From assembly GCF_002412165.1 (NCBI RefSeq), contig NZ_NXIA01000014.1, positions 47,221 to 111,220 of the forward strand: a stretch of DNA of 64,000 bases. Reading direction: 5' to 3'. Position 1 is the stretch's first letter. Each line of letters starts with the position of its first letter. This DNA is from Curtobacterium sp. 'Ferrero' (GTDB lineage Bacteria; Actinomycetota; Actinomycetes; Actinomycetales; Microbacteriaceae). Both the position numbers and the translations under genes were made by a program. The notes under the pieces were generated by a model. It had not been told where the DNA came from and did no database searches. It saw only the letters and a program-made list of their open reading frames with translations. Below are positions 22,773-31,495 of this stretch, piece after piece.

Positions 22773-24904
22773 ACGCCCCGTCGACGACCGAACCGTCCAC
22801 CTCCCGCGCCGACGAGGCGGAGGCGACCACCGCCTCCCGGTCGGCCACCTCGTCCGCCTTCGGGCCCCGCCAACTGGTGGCGGGCCTCCCGGGCGCGCTC
22901 CGCAAGCTCGACCCGCGCCTGATGTGGCGCAACCCCGTGATGTTCATCGTCGAGGTCGGTGCCGCGCTGACGACCGTCTCGAGCGTCGTGGAGCCGTCCG
23001 GCTTCACGATCGCGATCGCGGTGTGGCTCTGGCTGACGGTCGTGTTCGCGAACCTGGCCGAGTCCGTGGCCGAGGGCCGTGGCAAGGCGCAGGCCGACAC
23101 GCTCCGCAAGACCCGGTCGACCACGAGCGCCCGCCGCGTGCTGCGGTACGACGCGTCGGCCGACCCGGCCGCCACCGGCAACGAGACCGAGGAGGTCGCG
23201 TCCGTCGACCTCGCGAAGGGCGACGTCGTCGTGGTGGTCGCCGGTGAGGTCATCCCCGGCGACGGCGACGTCGTGGACGGCATCGCCTCCGTCGACGAGT
23301 CCGCCGTCACGGGCGAGTCCGCGCCCGTGATCCGCGAGTCCGGCGGCGACCGCAGCGCCGTGACGGGCGGTACGCGGGTGCTCTCGGACCGAATCGTCGT
23401 GCGCATCACGTCGACACCGGGCGAGACCTTCATCGACCGGATGATCCGGCTCGTCGAGGGCGCCGCACGGCAGAAGACGCCCAACGAGATCGCGCTGAAC
23501 ATCCTGCTGGCGTCCCTGTCGATCGTCTTCGTGATCGTCTGCCTGACCATGCAGCCCATCGCCGGCCTCGTCGGAGCGACCGTGAGCATCCCGGTCCTCA
23601 TCGCCCTGCTCGTCTGCCTCATCCCGACCACGATCGGCGCCCTGCTCTCCGCGATCGGCATCGCCGGCATGGACCGCCTCGTGCAGCACAACGTGCTCGC
23701 GATGTCCGGGCGCGCGGTCGAGGCCGCGGGTGACATCACCACGCTGCTGCTCGACAAGACCGGCACGATCACGTACGGCAACCGGCGTGCGTCCCGTGTC
23801 GTGCCGGTGCCGGGCGTCACGGAGGCCGCGCTCATGGAGGCCGCAGCGCTGTCGAGCGCGGCGGACTCCACGCCCGAGGGCCGCTCGATCGTCGACCTGG
23901 CCGGGGAGGCCGGGATCGGCGCCGGACTCCCGGTCGGTGCCGTCGAGGTGCCGTTCACCGCGCAGACCCGCATGTCCGGTCTCGACCTGACCGACGGCAC
24001 CGAGGTCCGCAAGGGTGCCGCGTCGGCGGTGCTCGCCTGGGCGGCCGCGTCCTCGTCGGCACCGGAGGCGCACGTCGTGTCCGCGATCGACACGACGGTG
24101 GCCGAGGTCTCCGACCAGGGCGGTACCCCGCTCGTCGTGGCCCGCCGCTCGCCGGACGGGGCGGTCACCTTGCTCGGCGTCGTGCACCTGAAGGACGTCG
24201 TGAAGGACGGCATGTCCGCCCGGTTCGCGCAGCTCCGCGAGATGGGGATCCGCACGGTGATGATCACCGGCGACAACCCCCGCACGGCGAAGGCCATCGC
24301 GGCCGAGGCCGGCGTCGACGACTTCCTCGCCGAGGCCACGCCGGAGGACAAGCTCGCGCTGATCCGCAAGGAGCAGGAGGGCGGCAACCTCGTCGCGATG
24401 ACGGGCGACGGCACGAACGACGCCCCGGCCCTGGCGCAGGCGGACGTCGGCGTCGCGATGAACACCGGCACCACGGCGGCGAAGGAGGCGGGCAACATGG
24501 TCGACCTCGACTCGGACCCGACCAAGCTCATCGACGTCGTCCGCATCGGCAAGCAGCTGCTCATCACCCGCGGTGCACTCACCACGTTCTCGATCGCCAA
24601 CGACGTCGCGAAGTACTTCGCGATCATCCCGGCGATGTTCCAGGCGGCGTTCCCGGGCCTGGCGGCGCTGAACATCATGGGCTTGCACAGCCCGTCGTCC
24701 GCCATCCTGTCCGCCGTCGTCTTCAACGCGCTCGTCATCGTGGCGCTCATCCCGCTGTCGCTGCGCGGCGTCAAGTACCGCGCCGCCTCGGCGTCGTCGA
24801 TCCTCGGCCGCAACCTGCTCGTCTACGGGCTCGGCGGCGTGATCGTCCCCTTCATCGGCATCAAGCTGATCGACCTCGTGGTCGGTCTCATCCCGGGGTT
24901 CTGA
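22769..24904 (+). CDS. kdpB: K+-transporting P-type ATPase subunit B
   Basis: A 711-residue P-type ATPase, the energy-coupling subunit of Kdp. Phosphorylation motif DKTGTIT with Asp329, actuator motif TGESAPV, nucleotide-binding KGAASAV and hinge [17 protein letters not shown] are all intact. The N-terminal 30 residues are a Ser/Thr/Ala-rich extension before [14 protein letters not shown]. It hydrolyses ATP to drive potassium uptake against steep gradients. The start overlaps the kdpA stop by 4 bp. Confidence 0.96.
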   Translation: MNAPSTTEPSTSRADEAEATTASRSATSSAFGPRQLVAGLPGALRKLDPRLMWRNPVMFIVEVGAALTTVSSVVEPSGFTIAIAVWLWLTVVFANLAESVAEGRGKAQADTLRKTRSTTSARRVLRYDASADPAATGNETEEVASVDLAKGDVVVVVAGEVIPGDGDVVDGIASVDESAVTGESAPVIRESGGDRSAVTGGTRVLSDRIVVRITSTPGETFIDRMIRLVEGAARQKTPNEIALNILLASLSIVFVIVCLTMQPIAGLVGATVSIPVLIALLVCLIPTTIGALLSAIGIAGMDRLVQHNVLAMSGRAVEAAGDITTLLLDKTGTITYGNRRASRVVPVPGVTEAALMEAAALSSAADSTPEGRSIVDLAGEAGIGAGLPVGAVEVPFTAQTRMSGLDLTDGTEVRKGAASAVLAWAAASSSAPEAHVVSAIDTTVAEVSDQGGTPLVVARRSPDGAVTLLGVVHLKDVVKDGMSARFAQLREMGIRTVMITGDNPRTAKAIAAEAGVDDFLAEATPEDKLALIRKEQEGGNLVAMTGDGTNDAPALAQADVGVAMNTGTTAAKEAGNMVDLDSDPTKLIDVVRIGKQLLITRGALTTFSIANDVAKYFAIIPAMFQAAFPGLAALNIMGLHSPSSAILSAVVFNALVIVALIPLSLRGVKYRAASASSILGRNLLVYGLGGVIVPFIGIKLIDLVVGLIPGF

Positions 24905-24905
24905 C

Positions 24906-25508
24906 ATGGCTTCCTCCCGTTCCTTCCTCCGTTCCACCGGTGTGGCCGTCCGCCTCACCCTCCTCTGCACCGTCGTCCTCGGCGTCGCCTACCCGCTCGC
25001 GGTGTGGGGCGTCGGCCAGGCGGCGTTCCACGACCAGGCCAGCGGATCGATGGTCACCGACTCGTCCGGCAAGGTCGTCGGGTCGTCCCTCATCGGCCAG
25101 TCGTTCGACGGGTCCGGCTCCGCCCGCTGGTTCCAGTCCCGCCCGAGCGCCGCGGGTGAGAAGGGCTACGACGCGAACGCCTCCAGCGGCTCGAACCTCG
25201 GGCCGAACAACCCGGACCTGCTGAAGGCGATCGAGGAGCGCAAGGCCGCGATCGCGAAGGCCGACGGCGTCCCCGAGTCATCGGTGCCGGCGGACGCGGT
25301 CACCGCCTCGGGCTCCGGCCTCGACCCGGACATCAGCCCGGAGTACGCGATGCTGCAGGTGTCGCGCGTGGCGGAGGCCCGCGGGCTCTCGGAGTCGACG
25401 GTCCGGGCGCTGGTCGAGCAGCACACCGAGTCGCGGCAGCTCGGGTTCCTCGGCGAGCCCGTGGTGAACGTCCTCGAGCTGAACCTGGCGCTGGCGAAGG
25501 CGTCCTGA
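24906..25508 (+). CDS. kdpC: K+-transporting ATPase subunit C
   Basis: A 200-residue protein with one N-terminal membrane helix (VRLTLLCTVVLGVAYPLAVW) and an extracytoplasmic domain carrying GSSLIGQSF, ARWFQSRPSA, SSGSNLGP and DPDISPEYA, the family signatures. It stabilises the pump and tightens potassium binding. It starts 1 nt after the kdpB stop. The kdp structural unit ends with the long hairpin at 25518-25579. Confidence 0.95.
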   Translation: MASSRSFLRSTGVAVRLTLLCTVVLGVAYPLAVWGVGQAAFHDQASGSMVTDSSGKVVGSSLIGQSFDGSGSARWFQSRPSAAGEKGYDANASSGSNLGPNNPDLLKAIEERKAAIAKADGVPESSVPADAVTASGSGLDPDISPEYAMLQVSRVAEARGLSESTVRALVEQHTESRQLGFLGEPVVNVLELNLALAKAS

Positions 25509-25517
25509 CGGTGCCCG

Positions 25518-25579
25518 GGAACCAGGTTCCGGACACAACACCGCGAAGAAGCGTGGTGCTGTGTCCGGAACCTGGTTCC
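25518..25579. terminator. Long hairpin between kdpC and kdpD (family A)
   Basis: 25-nt arms 25518-25542 and 25555-25579, starting GGAACCAGGTTCCGGACACA, pair with one mismatch that would be G-U in RNA, and a 12-nt loop. A second copy of the same sequence lies at 55029-55089. It may reduce read-through from kdpFABC into kdpDE. Confidence 0.65.
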
Positions 25580-25638
25580 GGCGGGCGCCCCACGAGCGCC
25601 ATACCCCATCACGACACCGAACGCGGGAGGATGAGCAC

Positions 25639-28131
25639 GTGAGACGAGGCAAGCTGCGGGTGCTCCTCGGGGCAGCGCCCGGGGTCGGCAAGACCTTCAC
25701 GATGCTCGAGGAAGGGCACCGACTCCGCTCGGAGGGGCGTGACGTCGTGGTCGCCGTCGTCGAGACCCACGAGCGCGCTGCGACCGCCGCCCTCGTCGAG
25801 GGGCTCGAGGTCGTCCCCCGCCGCGTGGTGGAGCACCGCGGGGTCGAGCTCGACGACATGGACCTCGACGCCGTCATCGCCCGCCAGCCCGACGTCGCCC
25901 TGGTCGACGAACTCGCGCACACGAACGCGCCCGGGGGCCGGCACGACAAGCGCTGGCAGGACGTCCAGACCCTCCTCGAGGCCGGCATCTCGGTGGTGAG
26001 CACCGTCAACGTCCAGCACATGCAGTCCCTCAGCGACGTGGTGCGGGAGATCACCGGCACCGTCCAGCGGGAGACCGTGCCGGACGCGGTGGTCCGGGCC
26101 GCCGACCAGATCGAGGTCGTCGACCTGGCGCCCGCCGCCCTCCGCGAACGGCTCTCCGACGGCCTGGTGTACCCGGCCGCCCGGGTCGACGCCGCCCTGT
26201 CGAACTACTTCCGGCTCGGCAACCTCACGGCACTGCGCGAGATCGCCCTGCTCTGGCTCGCCGACGAGGTCGACGACGCCCTCCGCGCCTACCGCGCAGA
26301 GCACGGCATCGAGCACCGCTGGGAGGCCCGCGAACGCGTCCTCGTCGCACTGACCGGTGGTCCGGAGGGCGAGACGCTCCTCCGCCGCGGCGCGCGGATC
26401 GCCGCCAGGAGCGCCGGCGGGGAACTCGCGGCCGTGCACGTCACCTCCAACGACGGACTCCGCGAACGCCACCCCGGCGCCCTCGGCAAGCAGCGCGCCC
26501 TGCTCGAGCAACTCGGCGGGACCTACCACCAGGTGGTCGGCGACGACGTCCCGACGACGCTCGTGCGGTTCGCGAAGTCGATCGACGCGACGCAGATCGT
26601 CATCGGGGTGAGCCGCCGCAGCCGCCTGGTCGCCGCGCTCACCGGCCCCGGCATCGGCACCACGGTCATCAGCGAGTCCGGGGACATCGACGTGCACGTC
26701 GTCACCCACGAGCGCGCCGGTGGCGGGTTCGCCCTGCCCCGACTCGGCGGCAGCCTGTCCCGGAGCCGGATCGTCGCGGCGTTCGTGCTCTCCCTCGTCG
26801 CCGGACCGCTGCTGACCTGGCTGCTGTCGTTCGGCACCGACCCGGACGCGATAACGGTCGACGTGCTCTCGTACCAGCTGCTCGTGCTCGTCGTGGCGCT
26901 CGTCGGCGGCATGTGGCCGGCCGTGTTCGCCGCCGTGCTCTCCGGCCTGAGCCTCGACTTCTTCTTCGTGCAACCCCTCTACATGGTCACCGTCCAGCAG
27001 CCGTGGCACCTCGTGGCCCTCGTCATGTACGTGGTCAGCGCCGTGCTCGTGAGCTTCGTGGTGGACCGCTCGGCGCGCCGCTCCCGAGCCGCCCGACGGG
27101 CCGCAGCCGAGTCGGGACTCCTGGTCGGGATCGCCGGCAGCGTCCTCCGCGGCGACGACGCCCTCCAGGCCCTCCTCGACCGCACGCGGGAGGCCTTCGG
27201 GTTCGCGGGCGTCCGCATCCGCCAGGGCGACGAGGTGCCGGCCACCTCCGGGACGTTCGGCGACGCACCGGACGCCACCACGAGCCTCCCGTCCGGCGCC
27301 GTGCTCGAGTTCGCCGGCGCACCCGACGACCCGACCCAGCGTCGGCTCCTGCGCGTCGTCGAGCAGCAGCTCGACGCCGCGGTGGAGCACCGCGAGCTCA
27401 CCAGGACCGCCGTCGACGCGGAACGGATCGCCGCGGCGGACCGCGTCCGCAGTGCGATCCTCGCTGCCGTCGGCCACGACGTGCGGCGACCCATCGCGGC
27501 CGCCTCGGCGGCCGTGCAGACCCTCCGGGCCGCGGACATCACGCTCTCCGACACCGACCGGGAGGCACTGCTCGCGACCGCCGACGAGAGCCTGCGACAG
27601 CTCGCGGTGCTGTTGGCCGACCTGCTCGACGTGAGCCGCGTGCAGGCGGGGGTGCTCGCCGTCACCCCGGTGCCGATCGCGCTCGAGACGGTGGTCGCCC
27701 CGGCGCTCGACAAGCTCGAGCTCGGACCGGAGGACGTCGACCTCGACCTGCCGGCCGACCTGCCGCCCGTCCTGGCCGACGCGGTCCTGCTGCAGCGCGT
27801 CGTCGTGAACCTGCTCGCGAACGCCAGCCGCTACGCCCCGGACGGCACCCGCGTCCGGGTCGCCGCGAGCGCGTTCGGCGGCGGGGTGGAGCTCCGGGTC
27901 GCCGACCACGGTCCGGGCATCCCCGCCGACCGTCGCGACGAGGTCTTCCAGCCGTTCCAGCGGCTCGGCGACACCGACAACGACACCGGGCTGGGGCTCG
28001 GACTCGCCCTCGCCCGGGGGTTCACCGAGGGCATGGGCGGCACGATCGAGGTCGACGACACCCCCGGCGGCGGACTCACCGTCGTCGTCCGCCTGCCGAT
28101 CGCCGGACACGTCGGAGTGGAGGTCCTGTGA
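25639..28131 (+). CDS. kdpD: Osmosensitive K+ channel sensor histidine kinase
   Basis: An 830-residue sensor kinase. Order: KdpD N-terminal domain with Walker A GAAPGVGKT and DELAHTNAPG (1-215); a Usp-like domain (GPEGETLLRRGARIAA); a four-helix DUF4118 membrane region near 370-480; a GAF-like region; a HisKA domain with VGHDVRRP (His613); and HATPase motifs NLLANASRYAP and ADHGPGIP. It senses potassium or turgor and phosphorylates KdpE. The GTG start is set by GGGAGG 8 nt upstream. It overlaps kdpE by GTGA. Confidence 0.95.
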   Translation: MRRGKLRVLLGAAPGVGKTFTMLEEGHRLRSEGRDVVVAVVETHERAATAALVEGLEVVPRRVVEHRGVELDDMDLDAVIARQPDVALVDELAHTNAPGGRHDKRWQDVQTLLEAGISVVSTVNVQHMQSLSDVVREITGTVQRETVPDAVVRAADQIEVVDLAPAALRERLSDGLVYPAARVDAALSNYFRLGNLTALREIALLWLADEVDDALRAYRAEHGIEHRWEARERVLVALTGGPEGETLLRRGARIAARSAGGELAAVHVTSNDGLRERHPGALGKQRALLEQLGGTYHQVVGDDVPTTLVRFAKSIDATQIVIGVSRRSRLVAALTGPGIGTTVISESGDIDVHVVTHERAGGGFALPRLGGSLSRSRIVAAFVLSLVAGPLLTWLLSFGTDPDAITVDVLSYQLLVLVVALVGGMWPAVFAAVLSGLSLDFFFVQPLYMVTVQQPWHLVALVMYVVSAVLVSFVVDRSARRSRAARRAAAESGLLVGIAGSVLRGDDALQALLDRTREAFGFAGVRIRQGDEVPATSGTFGDAPDATTSLPSGAVLEFAGAPDDPTQRRLLRVVEQQLDAAVEHRELTRTAVDAERIAAADRVRSAILAAVGHDVRRPIAAASAAVQTLRAADITLSDTDREALLATADESLRQLAVLLADLLDVSRVQAGVLAVTPVPIALETVVAPALDKLELGPEDVDLDLPADLPPVLADAVLLQRVVVNLLANASRYAPDGTRVRVAASAFGGGVELRVADHGPGIPADRRDEVFQPFQRLGDTDNDTGLGLGLALARGFTEGMGGTIEVDDTPGGGLTVVVRLPIAGHVGVEVL

Positions 28132-28820
28132 GCACCAAGGTCCTGATCGCGGACGACGACGCGCAGCTCGTCCGTGCGCTCGCCGTGACCCTGACCGCGC
28201 GCGGGTACGACGTCGTCACCGCGCGGGACGGTCGCGCCGCCCTCGACGTCGTCATCACCGAGCGACCCGACCTGGTGCTGCTCGACCTCGGCATGCCCCG
28301 GCTCGACGGCATCGGCGTGCTCGAGGGCCTGCGCGCCTGGACGCAGGTGCCCGTGCTCGTGCTGTCCGGCCGGACGGACTCGTCCGACAAGGTCGACGCG
28401 CTCGACGCCGGCGCGGACGACTACGTGACGAAGCCGTTCCAGATGGACGAACTCCTCGCCCGGCTCCGGGCCCTCGGTCGTCGGCGGGTGACGACCCTCG
28501 ACGAGGCACCGACCATCGCGATCGGCGACTTGTCGGTGGACCTCGTCGCGAAGCAGGTGACCCAGCGCGAGGGGCCCGCGATCCGGCTCACCCCGACCGA
28601 GTGGCGGCTGCTCGAGGTGCTCGTGACGAACCCCGACCGGCTGATGACCCGCGAGATGCTCCTCACCGAGGTGTGGGGTCCGTCACACGGCAACGACTCC
28701 GGCTACCTCCGGCTCTACATGGCGCAGCTCCGACGGAAGCTCGAGCCCGATCCCGCGAACCCCCGGTACCTCCGCACCGAGTCCGGCATGGGCTACCGGT
28801 TCAGCCCGAACCCGTCCTGA
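28128..28820 (+). CDS. kdpE: KdpE response regulator (OmpR family)
   Basis: A 230-residue two-domain regulator. The receiver domain has the acidic pocket ADDDAQ, the phosphoacceptor Asp53 in LLDLGMPRLDG, and Lys in VTKPF. The C-terminal winged helix has RLTPTEWRLLEVLV and YMAQLRRKLE with GMGYRF. It is the partner of KdpD and activates kdpFABC when potassium is short. The four helically phased repeats at 20763-20812 are candidate binding sites. Confidence 0.95.
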   Translation: MSTKVLIADDDAQLVRALAVTLTARGYDVVTARDGRAALDVVITERPDLVLLDLGMPRLDGIGVLEGLRAWTQVPVLVLSGRTDSSDKVDALDAGADDYVTKPFQMDELLARLRALGRRRVTTLDEAPTIAIGDLSVDLVAKQVTQREGPAIRLTPTEWRLLEVLVTNPDRLMTREMLLTEVWGPSHGNDSGYLRLYMAQLRRKLEPDPANPRYLRTESGMGYRFSPNPS

Positions 28821-28903
28821 GCAGGCGTTGCTCGGCTCACCGCGTGTGCCATATGCTGAAATGTTGTATGTACACTGGTGGTTCCTCAATGAAAGGAACC
28901 ACC

Positions 28904-29569
28904 ATGCGCAACTCTGTGCTCCTGTCCGCGGCGCTCGCCGCGGGCTGCCTGGCAGCGGTCATCGTCCCGTCTCTCGCCGAGGCCGAGACGCCGGCGACGA
29001 CCCCCGTCGCGGCCTCGAGTGCCGTCTCCGCAGCAGCGCCGACCCTGACCGCCGGTCGCACGTACACCCCGGGCGTGCCGCTCACGATCGCGGGCACGGC
29101 GACCCCGGCCGCGACCATCGACATCGTCATCCCCGGTGCCGGGATCCGCACCTCGACCAAGGCGGACGCTGCCGGACGCTTCACCACGACACTCTCGCGG
29201 ACCTTCCAGACCGGCTCGTACGCGGGCAACACCGTGCGGGACGGCGCCACCGGTGCGACGCTCGGCTTCGACATCGCGCCGAGCAGTGGCTCGGTCGCTC
29301 CGGTCCCCGGGCAGCGCCCCGTGATCTCGAGCTCGACCTCCTACCGTCCGGGCATCCCGCTGACGATCGCCGGTCGAGCCACGCCGGGTGCCACGCTCGA
29401 CGTGTTCGTGCCGGGAGCGGGCATCCGCGGCTCGGTCGTCGTCGCCGCGGACGGTTCGTTCTCGTACACGATGCCGCGGACCTTCCAGATCGGGTCGTTC
29501 CACAGCAACACCGTGACGGACCGTGCATCCGGTGCGGCGACGTCGTTCGAGATCGTCCCCGCTGCCTGA
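28904..29569 (+). CDS. Exported protein with two tandem 75-residue repeats
   Basis: A 221-residue secreted protein. The signal peptide runs MRNSVLLSAALAAGCLAA to about AEAETPA. Two repeats follow (about 46-122 and 143-218), each with a YxPGxPLTIAGxATPxAT opening, a VPGAGIR centre and an RTFQxGS end, like Ig-type adhesin modules. The family is not recognised; no LPXTG motif or C-terminal helix is seen. AAAGGA stands 7 nt before this ATG. An earlier ATG at 28889 would spoil the signal peptide. The promoter layout matches the convergent gene at 29703-30299. Confidence 0.7.
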   Translation: MRNSVLLSAALAAGCLAAVIVPSLAEAETPATTPVAASSAVSAAAPTLTAGRTYTPGVPLTIAGTATPAATIDIVIPGAGIRTSTKADAAGRFTTTLSRTFQTGSYAGNTVRDGATGATLGFDIAPSSGSVAPVPGQRPVISSSTSYRPGIPLTIAGRATPGATLDVFVPGAGIRGSVVVAADGSFSYTMPRTFQIGSFHSNTVTDRASGAATSFEIVPAA

Positions 29570-29575
29570 TCGAGC

Positions 29576-29627
29576 CGAACGGACGAGGGCCCGGCGTGCT
29601 GTGACACGCCGGGCCCTCGTCCGTTCG
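29576..29627 (+). terminator. Perfect 23-bp-arm terminator hairpin
   Basis: CGAACGGACGAGGGCCCGGC... (29576-29598) pairs exactly with 29605-29627 around CTGTGA. It lies 6 nt after the exported-protein stop. Confidence 0.8.
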
Positions 29628-29656
29628 TGCACCACGACGGTGGTCGACGCGACCGA

Positions 29657-29684
29657 GGCCCGGTGCGCTGTGACACACCGGGCC
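29657..29684 (-). terminator. Terminator hairpin for the minus-strand exported gene
   Basis: GGCCCGGTG (29657-29665) pairs with CACCGGGCC (29676-29684). The loop contains CTGTGACA, the same loop motif as the neighbouring hairpin at 29576. Confidence 0.6.
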
Positions 29685-29702
29685 CCGTCAGCTGTCACGT
29701 GG

Positions 29703-30299
29703 TCAGCCGATGGTCCAGTACGCCGGAGCCGAGGTCTGGCCGCCGACCTCCTGCGTGATGGTCACACGACCGTGGAGGTCCCACAGTGGGACGAAGAAGA
29801 ACCCGTTGCTCTGGGTGGTCGACGAGTGGCCGTCCTCGTCGGTGGCGGTGACGACCGCCCCGTTCACGGCCCGACCGCCGAGGAGCATGGTGTCGGCCAG
29901 GTGCAGGGTGTTGACCGGGCTCGGCGCCGCGGTGCCGTTCGTGCCCCAGGTGACGGCGGTGCTCGACGTGCCCGCCACGACCTGCGTCACGCGGAGCTGC
30001 GGCTGCAGCCCGTTGATGCTGGCGAACCACCAGCCGTCCGTGTCGGTGACCACGGTTCGGACGACGGTGCCGACCCGGTCGGTGACGACGACGGTCGCGC
30101 CCGTGATCCCTCGACCGCCGAGACGGCCGTCCGGGTCGATGTGCAGGGTGGTGACGGGTGCGACCGGGGCCTTCGCCGTCGCGGAGGTCGCGGCCGGGGC
30201 CGGCGTCGCCGCGGAGGCGGCCACTGCCGGGGCGAGGATCGCGGTGGCTGCGATGCAGGTGGCTGCCGCGGCGGTGGTGAGGACGCGGGATGCGCGCAT
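29703..30299 (-). CDS. Exported protein of unknown function
   Basis: A 198-residue secreted protein with signal peptide MRASRVLTTAAAATCIAATA...VAASAATPA. The mature part has two similar beta modules, each with TTLHIDPDGRLGGRGITGAT or NTLHLADTMLLGGRAVNGA, followed by VVTDxxG and a W/F-rich stretch. No known family. It is convergent with the other exported protein, and the two share a promoter layout: -10-like CATACT or TATGCT followed by GAAGTG or GAAATG about 45 nt before ATG. Confidence 0.65.
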   Translation of the reverse strand: MRASRVLTTAAAATCIAATAILAPAVAASAATPAPAATSATAKAPVAPVTTLHIDPDGRLGGRGITGATVVVTDRVGTVVRTVVTDTDGWWFASINGLQPQLRVTQVVAGTSSTAVTWGTNGTAAPSPVNTLHLADTMLLGGRAVNGAVVTATDEDGHSSTTQSNGFFFVPLWDLHGRVTITQEVGGQTSAPAYWTIG

Positions 30300-30344
30300 G
30301 GTGTTCCTGTTCTTGTGTGTGGGGGTGCTGAAGACCAGCACTTC

Positions 30345-30372
30345 AGTATGTTGTATTCCACCTGATTGTCAC
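30345..30372 (-). promoter_or_regulatory. Promoter of the minus-strand exported gene
   Basis: Minus strand -35 GTGACA (30372-30367), 16-nt spacer, -10 CATACT (30350-30345). The spacer holds ATACAA, AT-rich for this genome. Confidence 0.5.
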
Positions 30373-30509
30373 CTGGTCCGAATGACACGGACCGGGTGCA
30401 TCGCTCTCCGGCGGCACCGTGGCGGTGCCGTGACCGTGGCGGTCACGAGGCGGGTGCGTGACGGCCAGGTGGCGGGTCCGTGTCGTGGCGCTGTCACGTC
30501 CGACGTTCC

Positions 30510-30515
30510 TAGGCT
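30510..30515 (+). promoter_or_regulatory. Probable leaderless -10 (TAGGCT)
   Basis: CCTAGGCT, 7 nt, then ATG 30523. Confidence 0.5.
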
Positions 30516-30522
30516 CGGAGCC

Positions 30523-31002
30523 ATGAACGAGATGCGGATCACCGCCCTCCGCCGCGAGCGGGGATGGACCCAGGAACGCCTGGCCGAGATGAGCGGCGTG
30601 GCCGTCCGGACCGTGCAGCGGGTCGAGAGCGGCAAGGACGCCAGCCTCGAGACCCTCGGCGCGATCGCCCGGGCCCTCGACGTGCCCGTGCGCGAGCTCT
30701 TCGCCGATGACGAGCCGGTCACGCTCGATCCCGCCGTGCGCGGTCTCGACGAGCGGACCGCCGCCGACCAGGCCGCGCGCGACCGGGTCGTCGCCGGGTT
30801 CTGGTCGCTGTACTCCGCGATCGGCATCGGGTTCGGGATCGTGACGACCCTGCTCGTGGTGCTGCGGACCTGGTCGCCGCTCGCGTTCCTCGCCGTCGGC
30901 GCCTACTGGGCGGTCGGGCGGTACCTCGGGCGGTTCGTCCTCGACGCCGTCGTCCAACCGCGTCTCGATCGCCGCTACCCGCTGTCCCGTGCCACGCCCT
31001 GA
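30523..31002 (+). CDS. XRE-family regulator with two membrane segments
   Basis: A 159-residue protein. The N-terminal HTH (residues 3-58) reads RRERGWTQERLAEMSGVAVRTVQRVESG, shown here in two parts: RRERGWTQERLAEM and SGVAVRTVQRVESG. After a short linker come two hydrophobic segments (LYSAIGIGFGIVTTLLVVL and PLAFLAVGAYWAVGRYLG), an HTH-2TM layout. Such proteins may sense membrane state or regulate from the membrane; the target is unknown. It overlaps the following acetyltransferase gene by 14 bp. Confidence 0.8.
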   Translation: MNEMRITALRRERGWTQERLAEMSGVAVRTVQRVESGKDASLETLGAIARALDVPVRELFADDEPVTLDPAVRGLDERTAADQAARDRVVAGFWSLYSAIGIGFGIVTTLLVVLRTWSPLAFLAVGAYWAVGRYLGRFVLDAVVQPRLDRRYPLSRATP

Positions 31003-31495
31003 CCCGACGACCCCGCTGTCGGTGGGCCCGGACGACCTCGACGGCGTCCGGGGCTTCCTGACCGCATGCGACCTGACGGTCGCCGGGCTGGGCGCTGCCG
31101 GCGTGCACCTGTGGGCGGTCCGTGACGCGGACGGCGCGATCGTCGCCACCACGGGGTACGAACGCTCTGCCGACGGGAGGCACGCCCTCCTCCGCAGCGT
31201 CGCCGTCGGGCCGTCGCGACGCGGCTCCGGCACCGGGACCCGCCTCGCCCGCTTCGCGATGCACGCGGCCGCGGCCGACGGCGCTGAGGTCGCCTGGCTG
31301 TTCAGCCGCCGCTCCGGCCCCTTCTGGCAGGCACTCGGCTTCGCCCCCGCGGACCGGGCCGAGCTCGCCGGCGCGCTGGCGGGGACCACGCAGGTGGAGC
31401 TCTTCCGGTCCTCCGGACAGCTCGACCGCGAGGTCGCCTGGACCCGACCGATCGGCCGGCAGTCCGTCGTGCCGGACGGTAGCGTCGGGGCGTGA
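30989..31495 (+). CDS. GNAT N-acetyltransferase (ArsN2-like)
   Basis: A 168-residue acyltransferase. The order DLTVAGLG, WAVRDADGAIVAT, LLRSVAVGPSRRGSGTGTRL (acetyl-CoA loop) and GPFWQALGFAPADRAEL resembles the ArsN2 subgroup linked to arsenic or arsinothricin detoxification, but no other ars gene is nearby, so the name is only a fold-level hint. The GTG start overlaps the XRE gene. Its stop overlaps the next start as GTGA, so these genes form an operon. Confidence 0.72.
   Translation: MPRPDPTTPLSVGPDDLDGVRGFLTACDLTVAGLGAAGVHLWAVRDADGAIVATTGYERSADGRHALLRSVAVGPSRRGSGTGTRLARFAMHAAAADGAEVAWLFSRRSGPFWQALGFAPADRAELAGALAGTTQVELFRSSGQLDREVAWTRPIGRQSVVPDGSVGA
31480..31485 (+). promoter_or_regulatory. 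Probable leaderless -10 (TAGCGT) inside the preceding gene
   Basis: TAGCGT, 6 nt, then GTG 31492. It gives the fusion gene a possible promoter of its own in addition to coupling. Confidence 0.35.

Noticed and set aside
28853..28903. Upstream ATGs as starts for the exported protein
   Set aside because: Frames from 28853 or 28889 put polar residues before the signal peptide, whereas AAAGGA is well placed for 28904.
30415..30446. Tandem small palindromes CACCGTGGCGGTG and GTGACCGTGGCGGTCAC
   Set aside because: Short GC-rich symmetry is expected by chance here, and they are over 60 bp from the nearest -10. Kept as unproven.
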